Notes: generated from the letters alone by a model not told the origin. 64,000 nucleotides of DNA from Prinsepia uniflora (GCA_032719365.1 CM064872.1:18569572-18633571), one strand, 5' to 3'; shown: positions 12,095 to 24,342, counted from the first letter of the stretch. Made by a program: numbers and translations.

Positions 12095-12867
12095 TCAAGG
12101 AAATAAATACGGATACTGCTCTCGCATCTGTGTCTCGGGTTCCCATGTGGCCTCTTCCACGTTCTGATTTCTCCAAAGAACCTTCACTAGGGGAATCGTC
12201 TTTCGGCGAAGCACCTTATCCTTTTGATCCAAGATCTGTACAGGCTGTTCCTCAAAGCTTAAGTCTTCCCTGAGCTCAATGGGTTGTTCTTCTAACACAT
12301 GGGACTCATCATACACATATTTTTGCAGCTTCGACACATGGAATACATCATGGACCCTGGAAAGCTCTGAAGGTAATGCTAATCTGTAAGCAACCCGGCC
12401 AATCCTCTCAACAATCTCATATGGTCCGATGAAACAGGGGCTCAATTTCTCGCGCCTACCAAATAGTACTATGCCTTTAAAAGGAGATAACTTCAGAAAG
12501 ACCCAATCTCCAACTGCAAATTCAAGATCTCTGATTCGACGGTCCAGGTAGCTCTTTTGTCTATCCTGGGCTGCCTTGAGTCTATCTCCGTCGTCCAATC
12601 TATCAGTTCGGTCCTAGACAATTTTCGTTCGCCCACTTCAGTCCAACATAAAGAGGTTCTACACTGTCGTCCATATAAGGCTTCATAAGGCGCCATCCCA
12701 ACACATACTTGGTAACTATTGTTGTAGGCGAATTCCATCAATGGTAGATGTGACTCCCAAGTACCCTGGAATTGCAAAACACATGCTCTCATCATATCTT
12801 CCAAGGTCTGGATGGTCCATTTCGACTGTCCGTCTTTTTGAGGGTGGAACGCCGTACTAAAATGCAA
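12095..12867 (-). pseudogene. Element A integrase C-terminal part and chromodomain (frameshifted)
   Basis: Two overlapping frames. 12493-12867 encodes the end of the integrase core (FSTAFHPQKDGQS, then the EDMMRACVLQF and ALYGRQCR signatures). 12095-12598 encodes the C-terminal region (GPYEIVERIGRVAYRLALP, VHDVFHVSKLQKY) followed by a chromodomain-like tail ending in VLWRNQNVEEATWEPE and QYPYLF. In chromoviruses this tail binds modified histones and steers insertion into heterochromatin. It ends about 35 bp before the LTR. The two frames overlap out of phase, so a frameshift lies between the core and the tail. The function of the family is established; the copy is broken. Confidence 0.88.
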
Positions 12868-14186
12868 TCTTGTCCCAAAAGCTTCCTGTAAACTCTGCTA
12901 GAATCTGGATGTAAATCGTGGATCTCGATCGATACGATAGAGGCAGGAGTGCCATGTAATCGTATAATCTCATTAATGAATAGTCTGGCATACTGGTTCA
13001 TCTGAAAGTCTTCCCTCACTGGTAAGAAATGCGCTGACTTGGTGAGTCTATCCACAATCACCCAAACTCCATCGTGGCCTCTGGGCATCCTAGGAAGTTT
13101 AAACACAAAATCCATGGTTATATGGTCCCATTTCCACTCTGGGATAGGAAGTGGTTGCAAAGCTCCATAGGGTCTATGTCTCTTAGCTTTTACCTGCTGA
13201 CATATCAAACACTTGCTCATATATTCCGAGATTTCTTGTTTCATACCCGGCCACCAATAATATTCTCGAAGCGTACGGTACATTTTGGTCCCACCTGGAT
13301 GCATAGCGTACGCCGAACTGTGGGCCTCTTCCAGAATCTCCTTCTTTAATGCCATATCTTCATGTACACATAACCTTCCTCCCTTTGTTAAGGCTCCATC
13401 ATCACTAACTATGTAATCCTGCCGTTCCCCTGCTTCCACTTCAATTCGAAGAATACATAAGATAGGGTCTTGGAATTGGGCATCAATGATCTGATCGATT
13501 AGGATTGGTCGCACCTGGAAACTAGCTAACAAAACACCTTGGTTATCAAGTCTCAATATAACACCAGTTCTACGAAGTTCAACTAATAAGGGCAAATGTA
13601 TCGTCCGCAGATGAGCTATAGAATGTGCTGATTTCCGACTCAATGCATCAGCTACCACATTAGCTTTTCCAGGATGATATTCAATCGTGCAATCATAATC
13701 CTTAATCAGTTCTAACCATCGTCTTTGCCTCACATTTAACTCCTTCTGTGTGAAAAAGTACTTAAAACTTTTATGATCAGTAAAAAGCCTACATGTCTCA
13801 CCGTATAAATAATGTCTCCAGATCTTTAGGGCATGTACCACTGTAGCCAGTTCTAAATCATGGGTAGGATAGTTGTGTTCATGCGGTTTTAGCTGTCGGG
13901 AAGCATAAGCAATCACCTTCCCATGTTGCATTAACACACACCCCAATCCGTGTAAGGATGCATCAGTGTACACTTCAAATTCTCCACTACCATCTGGAAG
14001 GGTCAATACCGGAGCGGATGTCAACCTTTTCTTCAATTCTTGAAAACTCCGCTCGCAAGTCTCATCCCAAATTAACTTAATTCCCTTCCTAGTCAAGTGA
14101 GTCAATGGGGCAGCAATCGTAGAAAATCCTTCTACGAAACGTCTGTAGTAACCGGCCAACCCTAAAAAGCTCCTCACTTCGGTCAC
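12792..14186 (-). pseudogene. Element A RNase H and integrase
   Basis: A 464-residue frame. The start covers the RT connection (EVRSFLGLAGYYRRF), then RNase H (VYTDASLHGLGCVL, the HDLELATVVHALK helix, FTDHKS, VADALSRK). The integrase follows, with the zinc-binding HHCC segment (MHPGGTKMY ... CLICQQVKA) and the first catalytic aspartate in WDHITMDFV. At the second catalytic aspartate the frame shifts: the expected DRDPRFTSRF text is present in another frame near 12920-12940. Frameshifts also separate it from RT upstream (about 14190-14240) and from the integrase tail downstream. Confidence 0.9.
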
Positions 14187-14232
14187 TGTTTTCGGCTGCT
14201 CCTAGTTTGCCACTACCTCAATCTTCTGGGGA

Positions 14233-15450
14233 TCAACACAAATTCCTTCCGCAGAAATCACATGTCCTAGTTAACCAGAATTGGCACTTACTCAATTTGG
14301 AAAAAAGCTGGTTCTCCCTTAGTGTATCAAGCACAAGCCTCAGGTGCTTCTCATGCGCATTCTTACTGTTTGAATACACCAAAATATCATCAATAAACAC
14401 AATAACAAACTGATCAAGATATTCCCGGAGCACTCGTTTCATCAAATCCATAAATTCCACCGGTGCATTGGTTAACCCAAATGGAATTACTAAAAACTCA
14501 TAATGACCATACCGAGTCCGGAAGGCTGTTTTCGGAATATCCTCTTCTCGAATCCTTAACTGATGGTAACCAGAATGGAGATAAATTTTTGAAAAATACT
14601 TAGCTCCCCTCAATTGGTCAAACAAATCATCGATTCGGGGCAAAGAGTACTTATTCTTTATCGTAACCTTGTTAAGTTTCCTATAATCTATGCATAATCT
14701 CAAGCTGCCCTCTTTCTTCCTTACAAACAGTACAGGGGCTCCCCATGGTGACACACTTGGCCGAATAAATCCCATGTCAACTAGATCTTGCACCTGCACC
14801 TTTAATTCCCTTAACTCGGCTGGTGTCATATGATAGGGTGTCAAGGAAATAGGTCGTGTACCAGGAATCAAATCAATAGTGAACTCAATCTCCCTATGCG
14901 GTGGTAATCCTGGTAAAGCCTCGGGAAACACATCAGGGAACTCACATACTATTGGGATGTCCTCAGCCCTGGCTGGGGTATCTCGTACATCGATCACATG
15001 TGCCAAATAATCCTGGCAACCTCTCCTCAACAATCTATCGGCCATGAGGGCTGATATAACTTTGGAGGGTAAAACCCTCCGATTCCCCTGAAATATCACC
15101 TCTGACAACCCTGGGCTCCGGAGTATCACCCTCTTATCGAAACACTCGATAGAGGCATGGTGGGTTGTCAACCAATCCATCCCAAGGATAACATCAAAAT
15201 CATACAAGTCTAGAAGTATCAAATCAGACACTAGGTTCACACCCCCTATCACTACAGGATAACCTCGTATCACCTGGTTTACCACATATATATCACCAGT
15301 CGGTGTACCGACTCCCATATCACAACCAATCGCAGAGATCTCTCTATCTGCTAACGAGGTATAATCCCGAGAAACCAAAGAGTGGGTAGCTCCCGGGTCT
15401 ATTAAAGTACGTGCATGATGACCAAAAATAGTAAGCATACCTGTCACCAC
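14233..15450 (-). pseudogene. Element A protease and reverse transcriptase
   Basis: A 405-residue frame. Aspartic protease: active-site DPGATHS at residues 18-24 and ILGMDWL near 88-94. Reverse transcriptase: LRLCIDYRKLNKVT near 250-263, PFGLTNAP near 323-330 and the catalytic box VFIDDIL at 351-357. Motif A reads KIYLHSGYHQ; position 290 is tyrosine where the family has the metal-binding aspartate (codon at 14581-14583; the E copy has KIDLRSGYHQ). That change alone should abolish polymerase activity. The frame is lost after KCQFWL, before the RNase H frame. Without the break this would be one polyprotein with its neighbours. Confidence 0.92.
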
Positions 15451-15471
15451 TCCCGGGGTTGCTCGGGCTTC

Positions 15472-16481
15472 CTATTGAGTTACTGAAAATACTCGAGCAT
15501 GTGGTCCCGAAGTTTGACCCCGTTCTCTACCAACTCCTCTCCCACCCATCGCATCAGAAGTCGAAGCCGTATTCAGATTCTGCTCTGCTGTTCCTCGACC
15601 TGTACCGCTACTACCTGATCGATATGTGCAGTCCCTTATGATATGTCCAGGCTCTCCACAAGAATAACAAGTCACTGAGCCAGGCCGACTAGGTCTATCG
15701 CTCTGTCCACCAGTAGATCCCACAGATGTCCCACTAGACTGAGATGTTGCCTGAGGTCTAAAACTAAACTTCTGTGTACTCCCACTACCAAAACTAGAGC
15801 AAACACCACCAGAAGTACAGAACTAGAACTACCCCTCTTAGACCATCTCTGGCTCGAAGATCCATGATACTGACGTTCCCGACGTCAACCAAAGCCTAAA
15901 AACTGCTGTCGTACTGGCAAGGTCGCCTCAACTCTAGCGGCATCATCCGACAACTCTCTTAGGGTGGCATAAGATCCTATTGTCACAGCATCCCGGATCT
16001 CGTTTCTCAATCCCTGCTCAAATCTTTAGCACTTGTCCTCCTCGTTTGCCACATACAGAGGAGCGAAACTAGATAGGTTCAAGAATTTCTGCTTGTAGTT
16101 AGCAACTAACAGGTTTCCTTGTTGCAGCTGAAGGAACTCCACCTCCTTGGCATTATGAAAAGAACGAGAATAAAACTAGTCTAGGAAACAGAGCCTGAAA
16201 TCCTCCCAACTCAGGGTGCGGGCATCCAACCTCGTCAGCTGCAATCCGTGCCACCATCTATAAGCATTATTACTCAGCATGAATGTGCCTAATGGAACCA
16301 TGTCCCCGGGTGGGTATCGCATGATCATGAAAATCCGCTCCAAATGAGTAATCCATTCATTGGCCTCGTCTGGATTGGTCTGGCCAGTAAAACTAGTGGC
16401 CCCCAAACGTTGAGCTCTTTCTACGTCTGAACCCCCCATCTCGTCGCCAGGTTGTGCACGAGGCTCGCGTCTAGGAGGCAT
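15472..16481 (-). pseudogene. Element A gag
   Basis: The start codon is at 16479-16481, about 80 nt after the PBS. The first frame (16176-16481) begins MPPRREPRAQPGDEM and carries the capsid words ANEWITHLERIF and NAYRWWHGLQL. A stop at 16176 and others downstream interrupt it. A later capsid patch (around 15950-16030) and the zinc knuckle CYSCGEPGHIIRDC in the frame 15472-15723 complete the domain order. Gag forms the virus-like particle, and the CX2CX4HX4C knuckle binds the RNA. The start context and sequence are repeated, in decayed form, in the leader of element F (about 49631-49681). Confidence 0.88.
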
Positions 16482-16559
16482 ATTGAGGTTTCTGTAAGTA
16501 AAATAGATTAGTATAACCACACATGTACACAACGTGCAAGACTCAGACCGCAACCTAAT

Positions 16560-16571
16560 GCTCTGATACCA
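16560..16571 (-). other. Primer-binding site of element A
   Basis: The minus strand reads tggtatcagagc, three bases from the 5' LTR. Initiator Met-tRNA primer; sets the element's orientation. Confidence 0.93.
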
Positions 16572-16574
16572 ATT

Positions 16575-19362
16575 TGACAAGACCCATCCCGATTATCCCT
16601 CGATAACCATGAAGGATCTTGCTCCCGTCTGACAATAACTCTAAAGTGCCAAAAGTAGCCTTACATATATACATATACAACATAACAAACGACAAACATT
16701 GTCAGACAACGGAGAGTTAAGTCTTCCAGGACCGTTGACCTCACAAGTTTGACTAGTCAACAGGTTTACAGAGCATAGGTAATATTACAAATAGGGATCA
16801 AAATCCTACTCTGTAAGGTGTTTGAGTGCGCAACGGTCTACTTATTCCTCTACCTCGATACTAGCCCATGTACCTGTGCACTGGCCTGGAGGGTACATAA
16901 AACATCAAAGGTGCGAGTGGACAAAAATAAAGTTTTAGAAATACATTTATCCGAATACATTCTTACCCTCCAGTTTCGCAAACATGCATCCATATCATAA
17001 AACATGAGTAATAGCATGAAATCAATCAAATAAGAACAGTGGACCGATAAAATCAAAACATGTTTTCTCATGGTCCATAAAACTCATGTTCATCAAATCA
17101 ATTCATAATATAAAGTATCTGGACACAAATATCAATAAATCATCATAATACAATCTCAATATCCAAGTAACCCGTCATGATATCAATGCAACGCGTGCAA
17201 CTCGGGTATTTCATGTCCGAGTACCTCCCCAGAATCTATGACATCTGGGGTGATAACCTCTTTAGGATCTACGACGTCTAGAGGGTATCATCATTAACTC
17301 ACACTCCTGAGACTGAGCCTCCCTCGGAGCTACTCATCTCCAGGCAGTGGATCGCGACTACTCTAGGATCTACGACGTCTGGAGGAGACCATCAAATCAC
17401 AGAGGATGGTATATGTGGAACAGTCACCAAATCCAGTAATCTCATTTTAAAACCATTCCAGTCTAAAATCAAATAAAAAACATTTCAATAGGGCTTCTGC
17501 CCGAAACATAGCTTTCACAAAGCAAGTTCCATAAATCCATCATAAAAACAGTGTCCAGAATTCACTTTATAAATCAAAATCATCAATTTAACCATATTCA
17601 CATGTGACTCCAAATCCGAGTCAAAATCACTATCCAATTGGGTCTCAAGCCCAAAATATCATTTTCACACAAATCCGTGCAATCGCAACCTCAGTTGCCA
17701 CTTTCACATAAATCCATAAAGTATATCCAAAATATTACAATTTCATCAAATCAATATCCCGACTCATAATCCGAGTCAAAACCAATCTTAAATCCCGGGC
17801 CTTCGCCCAAAACAACAGTTTGACAATTTTCTCAAAAATCGTGCCCAAAATCATTATAAAATAATATAATATTCCCAAAATCCGAAAATCATCATATCAA
17901 AACATCAATCATGCCAAATCATTTCAAATCATCTCATAAATCATTTAAAACATATATGCATGCATTCAGGGTAGAAAACAAAAGCCCACTCACTTACCGT
18001 CTAGATTGTTCAGTCTCGAGCTGTTCGTTCTCTTCTGACGTCCTGGGAATATTCTGGCTTGTCAAACAAAGTAATTTACGGTCACTAGGTTATCACATAA
18101 ACCCACATACGAATTCCCTAATCGTCGGAATTTAATAATATTATTTAAACATAAACTATACACTTTGGGTACTCGAAACTACTCCGAATCCATATCTAAT
18201 TGACCCGAAACCAATGCCACTAGGTTCGTATCATCGAGAACATTAAAAATTATGTTGGACCCAAAGTCAGAAACCCAGCCTCGCGCCGGCGCAAGCGACT
18301 GTGCGTGAAAGCCACGCGCCTTGCACAGTACTGCTACAGTACCATCTCTCACACCCGATTACCTGATAAACGGGTCGTGAACCCACAATCAGACACGGTA
18401 AAATCTTCCTCAATTCGACCTTGATTTCTTTCATTCTTTCATCTAATCTCATCTAACCTCTCTTAATTTAGGTTCTGTAACCTTAATTGTTCTAATTACA
18501 ACTGAAATCCTTACATCCCACGATAAACCTTCAAACGGGTTTCATGATCAGGTTCATTCAATTCGTCCCAGTTTTCCAAATTAATTTACACAGAGAGCAT
18601 CATGAGATTGAAATAAATAGTTTTACATAATCAATTTTACCAATTCTTACCTCCAACTATTCGAACCCAAGCTCGATTTTGAGCAGAAATTGGAGCCTCT
18701 GTTCTTGCTCAAAACAACGACGTTTTCCTTCGTTTTGGTCGTGTACTAGTTCTAAATGGTCTCAGAAGATCGAATCAAATCTCAATTTTGATCCTTGAGG
18801 CTTAGAACTCTCAATTAGAATTTTTCTTTGTTTTTCAAATATTCGAATAGGGTTTTCTCATTTCCTCTCTAGTTCTCGGGTTTTCTGTTCTATCATAACC
18901 TCTCAATTGCTACAGGTTTTTCAGAGACATTCAAATGGTCTCTGGCTGGTCTCTATCTGGATCAAAGAAGATTAATTTCTCTGTTTTTGTATGCGGATTT
19001 GGTTTAAACGGTGAAAGATTTTCAAACGGTGGAATGGGCGGTGTCAAAGACACTCAGCCCTTTCCTTAGGCCGCCAGGTGTCACAAATCAACAACAAAGT
19101 CTATCACTTTGATAATTCAGTTAAACTTAGTTATTTGACCATTTTGCCCTTCCCGTAACAAATTACCATTTTTCCCCTGAACTTCACAAACCCGTAACTT
19201 TTTCATCCGAGCTCCATTTTCGATGAGCCACCTGTCTACGGATTCAGCGTCTCGAGACCTACACAATGGTCCTAAAAAATGTACAAAAAGTATTCCAAAC
19301 AAAAAGTCAACCTTTAACCACATTTTATAATTTTACATACTTTGGATTTTCGGGACGTTACA
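16575..19362 (-). repeat. 5' LTR of element A
   Basis: Matches 9242-12059 with scattered substitutions and small indels. Examples are the loss of about 20 bp near 17150 and a GC-rich block near 18280-18325 that the left LTR lacks. One of its two CATGCATG motifs is mutated (near 16985). Confidence 0.9.
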
Positions 19363-20157
19363 TACTGACCCATGAACAAAAGTTAAAGGGGATGTCGAGA
19401 CGACCGTGGCGGTGGCCACATCGGTGCACGACAATCGAGGTAAGCCCAAACCCGAAATACCTAGTTTTGAGCAAAAATGTTGAGTTGAGTTTTAATGAAT
19501 GTCGATCATTTTGGTGGCTTGGATGCTGTTCCTGGAGGTGAGACGAGCTCAGGGGGTTTGGAATCAAGGTGAACGATGGCTGGAGTTGGGAGCAGTTGAC
19601 AAAGAAGGTTGGCTGGTTTGATCTTCGATTGAGAAGATAAGTCTTCGTGTTATTCTTAGATTTCTAGGTTAGTAAATAAATTAGGAATGATTAGAAGAAG
19701 CCTTCGGGATCAATATGATTGGAAATGGTGGAGGAACGGCTGAGAACCGGTCTCGAAGGTCTAGTCCAATTGGAAACCAGTGGACTGGGTCTAAACCGGG
19801 TTCCCTGGAGGTTGAAGACAATTGTAGCAGACGCGTGGGCTTCACGCGCAGCCGCTTGCGGCGGCACATGGGGGTGCATGGGGCAGAGTTCGGGGTCATG
19901 GTCAACGTGTAATTTTATCCTTTCGATGTAACGAACATTTTGTTACAAGTTTCGAATCGATCGGACATCGTTTCGATATAGTTCGGGATGTCCGAAAGTT
20001 TAGGATCGAGTTTAAATAAGTTTAAAAATCTGGGAAAATTACGGAGATTTAATGTAAGGTTATTGGAAGTGTTAGTGACCTTAGAATGTGATTTTGAAAG
20101 GTCTGTGAGTTCCGGTGATGATAATTTAGCCCGAGGAAGCATATGGCACGCATATGG
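19363..20157 (+). repeat. 3' LTR of element B, second part, truncated
   Basis: Resumes the B LTR after element A (tactgacccatgaac; compare 1152-1167 of the 5' LTR) and aligns with it, skipping solo LTR C, as far as gcatatgg near 20157. The remaining 1.3 kb of the LTR is missing. Confidence 0.85.
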
Positions 20158-20645
20158 CCTAAAAGACGTCAAGGTAAAAAAATTAACAATTTGACTTATG
20201 AGGGTAAAATCATCATTTCCCCTGAACTTTTGCATATTTTTTTCCCTGATGTTCCGAGTCGTTACTTTATGTTTAGTTAGGAATTGAAAGAAATTCATTT
20301 TGATAAAATAAGGAAATCCCTAGTCTAATAGAAATTGTCGAACAGGAGTAGGATTAATCTGATTCTTCATGAATTTTGGGGATGGGTCCTGTTAACCTGT
20401 GATCATTTTGAACCCGGAAGTTTCCAGGGGTCGGAATAGGAAATAAGGTGAGTATTTTCTCGTTTAGACACCATAGAGCTTGTCCTTCGGTCATGTAGGT
20501 ATAGATGGAGTATTGGAGCATCCAATTTGGACGTGAAACGACCGAGATATGGTCGGATCGTGCACGCGGGTTAGGCGACCCGAAACCAGATAAGTGGGCT
20601 CGACCCGCTGCAGGAAGGTGGTAACCCTGATAGGAGCGTGGCCAC
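20158..20645. other. Intergenic segment with a possible diverged LTR tail
   Basis: No gene. The text aaatccctagtctaatag near 20314 and gggatgggtcctgttaa near 20380 resembles the end of the small element at 24343-24634, so this may be a decayed LTR tail. The fragment is interrupted by D1 at its right end. Confidence 0.35.
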
Positions 20646-22789
20646 TGTAACAACCCGTCACTGAAAGCAGACTTAGATTAGTTATTAATGATGGATTAGT
20701 GAAGTTAATCAGTGATTAGTTGGATGCGTTCGGACGGATGGTGCGAAATGACGATTTTGCCCTTGGAATGGGCAAAATGTTGACTTTTAGTTCGAGCGGT
20801 CAAATGGACCTTGACCGATGCTCGTGACGTAGTTCAAGACATACCGAGTTCATAGATAGGTGGCACGTCTGATTCCGACATCCGAGGAGTAAGTTATGAC
20901 GTTCAGAAGTTCAGGGGCACTTTGGTAATTTAGCTTAAAAGGGGGCAATTGTTGACTTTTCAAACGACGTGGAACTTTCTCGTAATTCGAGGACCATTAG
21001 GTAGGTTTCGATGTCCTGAGTACAACGACAGGCGGCACGCCGTCATCGGACGGTTAAGTTATGGGTCTAGGAAGTGAAGGGGCAAAATGGTAATTTTGAC
21101 ATTTAGGGGCAATTTGGTCTTTTAACACATTGGGATTTGTGTGCAACCGGATTGGGACACCTGGGCAGAGATAATTGGATAATTGTGAAAGCTGGACCAC
21201 TAGGTTTTGGACACCTGGCTAGGTCTGGATGGCTGTAGAACCTTGCACCGTCTCAAGTGTTCGATCAATGGGTTTAACAGTTTAAAACTGGGAGAACAGA
21301 GACAGAGCATTTGTGAGAATCTAGAGCTCCTTAAAGAATCCTCAAATGGCTATGACGTGTGAATGAAAATGGGAGAATAGAGGTTGAGGAATGAGGTGGT
21401 GCTACTACCACGCACCGTCATGCACGGTGGTGGATGAACAAGGTAAGGGACCCGTGTATCCTCTGTTTAAGTTGTACATTTGGAAGTCGAACTGGAGAGT
21501 TTTTGGGTCTAATTGATTATGAAATCATACATCTGAGGTGTCTGGGAATCGATTGGACTTGAATGGGCGGCCCGCCGTGGATGGTGGTCGTGGAACCCGT
21601 GGCCCGGGAAGATGAAGTCAAAATGGTGAACTAATGGTTTCGTGGTTGTCGCGCAGTCTCACTGATCGGAATGGGTTGCCAGGGGCCCTAGAAATCGATT
21701 GGAATAAAAATAAGGAAAGAAGGCGGCCGGAATCATGGAAGCTGACCAAGTTATAGAGGACAGTTTCTCCTTTGAATCGGGAGGTAATCTCTAGCTTTGA
21801 TTTCAGTGTTTGTATTAGGTGTTTTAGTTAGGAGTTAAAGGAAGAACCTCTTGGACTAACTAAGACTGAAACCGGTGAAGAATTGGACCGAAACCGTCTA
21901 CGCCGGTCGAGTTACAGAGGACTGGTCCAACCCGGTCTGAACAAGGTCGACTCAAGGACAGGGATAATGAATAGTACCCACGCGTGGTTTCACTTGCAGG
22001 GCGTTTGGGCAGTGCGTGAGGGCGTGTGGGCCCTATTTTCGAGGCACGGTCAACACGTGCTTTAAAGTATTCGATTTAACAAACATTTTGACACTGGTTT
22101 CGAGTCGATCGGACATCGTCTCGATATGTTTCGGGATGTCTGAAGGTTTTAGTCCTCGATGATTAAAAATAGTTAAAAATACGGAAAAATTACAGGACTT
22201 TAGTATAAGCTTAATGAAGTAGTTAGTGACCTCGTTATGGGATTTGGACAGGTTCGGGAAAGCCGAGGATAGCGGAGTGGCCGGGAACGGCGTAAGTGCG
22301 CGCGTATCGAGGCGACGTTAGAATGGTATGTGAGTGGACTTTGCTTTCAAACTTATGATGCATGCGTATATGTTCTTATATGTTTTATATACTTGATTCT
22401 ATGATTTTCTTTGTGATCTTGATGGTTTACAGTTTTACACGTTTTTCGAGATATTTTACGGAATTTCACGCTTTACGAGATTTTGATTGATCATAGTTTT
22501 AATAATTGGATTTCAGGATTTGAAATATGATTTGATTTCAATGATTTGAAAAGGATTTCGGGATTTGAAAGATGATTTGATTTCAATGATTTGAAAAGGA
22601 TTTCGGAAAAGTGATTTTGGGCTTGGAGCCCTGTTCATGTTCTTGAGCTTTCGGTTTTAGGAAGTCTGGATTTGGGTTCGGGATGATGGTTCCGGATGCT
22701 AGCTTACGGAATCATTGTTGCGAATTCGGAGAAGGATTTTCTGTGGTTTTCACTGTTGCTTGAAAAATGGTTTTGGGTTTAAAGACCCA

Positions 22790-23030
22790 GAAAAAGAGAA
22801 AAACTCACTGGATCTGGTTTTGAGTTTAAAGACTCGGATTGATTGACGGAGGGAGGGCCCTGGATTGAGATGTTTTGAGTTTAAAGACTCGGTATATGTT
22901 TTGAGTTTAAAGACTCGGTGATTATGATACCCCCTGAGGCCTGTGATTGTATTTTGAGTTTAAAGACTCATTGATATCCCGGGAAGGCCTGGTTATTTGC
23001 GCATGGTTTTGAGTTTAAAGACTCGGGCTT
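22790..23030 (+). repeat. Array of GAGTTTAAAGACTC words in LTR D1
   Basis: The word ttgagtttaaagactcgg and close variants (gggtttaaagaccc) recur about seven times at 25-60 bp spacing. The core is nearly self-complementary (GAGT...ACTC). Matching arrays lie in D2 (31155-31375) and, inverted, in D3 (27590-27870). Confidence 0.85.
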
Positions 23031-23256
23031 ACTTGAAATCCAGTAAACTTGTATGATTAATGTTTTTCACTGGTTTTCGGATGTTTTGGGCTCGGATAAA
23101 TTGGATTTGACGAATTTTGGGACTGAGTTTCCGGATTTGAGATTGATTTGTGACTTGAGGCTGAGGCCTGGATTTAAATAGTGGATTTGATTCGGGTTTT
23201 CAAATGATTTTCAAAGATGGTTTTTTATATGAATGGTTTCATGACTTGGATTTGAT

Positions 23257-23292
23257 ATGCATGCATTGGTTTTTAAAATGGAGGGTATAAAT
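23257..23292 (+). promoter_or_regulatory. Putative LTR D1 core promoter
   Basis: ATGCATGCAT (23257-23266) lies 19 bp upstream of TATAAAT (23286-23292) within ggagggtataaatg. The phrase and spacing are repeated in D2 and D3. Promoter activity is inferred. Confidence 0.5.
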
Positions 23293-23612
23293 GTAATTGT
23301 TTTATGATAACTATTTTTGAATTATACTTTATTTTTGTCCACTCACAGTCTTTTCGTGTTTTCGATACCCTCCAGGTTGTTGCGGTACGGGATGTTGGCC
23401 AAGAGAGACGAAGACATCACACCCGCGATCCACAGTAGTTCGGTGCACTCTGGGAAGTCCGGTTACTTTTGGGATGGTTGGATCGAGAATCCCTTGTCCG
23501 ACCTACGTGTCACATGAAGGTTGGACGTCAGTTTAGCCTTCGTGTCATGCGTAGGTTAGACGGGAGCAGGATTTAGCCCTTAATCCCGGGGGATTAGGGG
23601 TGGGTCCTGACA

Positions 23613-24342
23613 GCCACCACGCGCATAGACCTTCCTTCGGCAAGTGGTGATGCGTGCGGTGGTGTTTGGGGTGGCATTCAACATAAAAGTATGCATGGTG
23701 AAATGCTGAGTTTAATAGTACAATTTTAAAGGTAATTATATATGTATTGAGTATAGTTTTAGTGGTCCAATATGTTATGTCTATAATCTAATTTATTAAT
23801 TAAATTTGGGAATAGTCAAGGACTTAATAATAAACCTATCTTAATATAATGGAATTGATTATGATGAATTATGGTGATTTGAAAAAAAAAAGGATCAAAG
23901 GAAATATAAATAAGGTGTCAATTAAGGTCTTGTGTGCATCAATATATGCATTGGATTATTTGAAGTTATTACTAAGTATAAGTTATGATTTATTTTGGGA
24001 ATAACTAATAGAATGTTGTTGAGTATAAATGAAGAGTAATTGGATCATTAAATCCCTTAAAAGGAATTTATATGTATGAAAGGGGTTTGCAAAGAATTAT
24101 TGCTTGATTATTATGTAATTGATAGTTTGCGAGGAATTTAGTATTTAGTTATTATGTAAATATTTTTCTATATATTTATGCTCTTAATGTTGAAATACGA
24201 TTTGGGTAAGGAAAAACAAAGGTGGATTATTATAAATTAAAGAATGAATATTTGGAAATATAATTAAGGGTATATGCGATTATATTCTCATGTTTAGTTA
24301 TGCAAGTAAAAGCTTGACTATAATTATAAGAATATGCAACCC
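23613..24342. other. AT-rich intergenic DNA
   Basis: A short GC-rich stretch (23613-23680) is followed by AT-rich text full of long A/T words. Six-frame reading shows no frame with plant-gene character, no splice-like organisation and no RNA gene. Confidence 0.6.

Larger units (their letters stand above)
9242..19362 (-). mobile_element. Element A: Ty3/gypsy chromovirus (Tekay-like), complete but inactivated
   Basis: Minus-strand element of 10,121 bp with two long LTRs (9242-12059 and 16575-19362), PPT next to the left LTR, PBS next to the right one, and gag, protease, RT, RNase H, integrase and chromodomain in the order typical of Ty3/gypsy. It sits inside the 3' LTR of element B. The flanks are TACTA and TACTG, a 5-bp duplication with one change, and the uninterrupted site is visible in B's 5' LTR at about 1149-1165. 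The long LTRs and C-terminal chromodomain point to the Tekay/Del lineage. Several frameshifts and a lost RT catalytic aspartate make it non-functional. The two LTRs differ at roughly a dozen sites in their first 190 bases, so it is not a very recent insertion. Confidence 0.92.
720..20157 (+). mobile_element. Element B: non-autonomous gypsy-derived LTR element (LARD-like), truncated at its 3' end
   Basis: Plus-strand LTR element of about 7 kb once its two insertions are subtracted. It consists of a 5' LTR (720-5597), PBS (5600-5611), an internal domain without pol, a PPT (8768-8780) and a 3' LTR in two pieces (8782-9241 and 19363-20157). The solo LTR C lies in its 5' LTR and the complete element A in its 3' LTR. 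The 3' LTR ends abruptly near 20157, losing the part that matches about 4285-5597 of the 5' LTR, so no target duplication can be read (5' flank is TTGGG). The internal domain is colinear with that of element F at 42772-53166. By family knowledge, an LTR element with PBS and PPT but no enzymes must borrow proteins from an autonomous relative. Confidence 0.8.
20646..23612 (+). mobile_element. Solo LTR D1 (gypsy type)
   Basis: A 2967-bp unit beginning tgtaacaacccgtcac and ending gggtgggtcctgaca, with a perfect 5-bp duplication GCCAC on both sides (20641-20645 and 23613-23617). No PBS, PPT or coding sequence: a solo LTR. Its sequence is shared with D2 and D3. It contains an array of GAGTTTAAAGACTC words (22790-23030), two CATGCATG-type motifs and a TATA-like box. 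Confidence 0.93.

Noticed and set aside
22790..23030. CRISPR array
   Set aside because: Short direct words with irregular spacing in a plant LTR, no constant repeat-spacer lengths and no cas-like gene.
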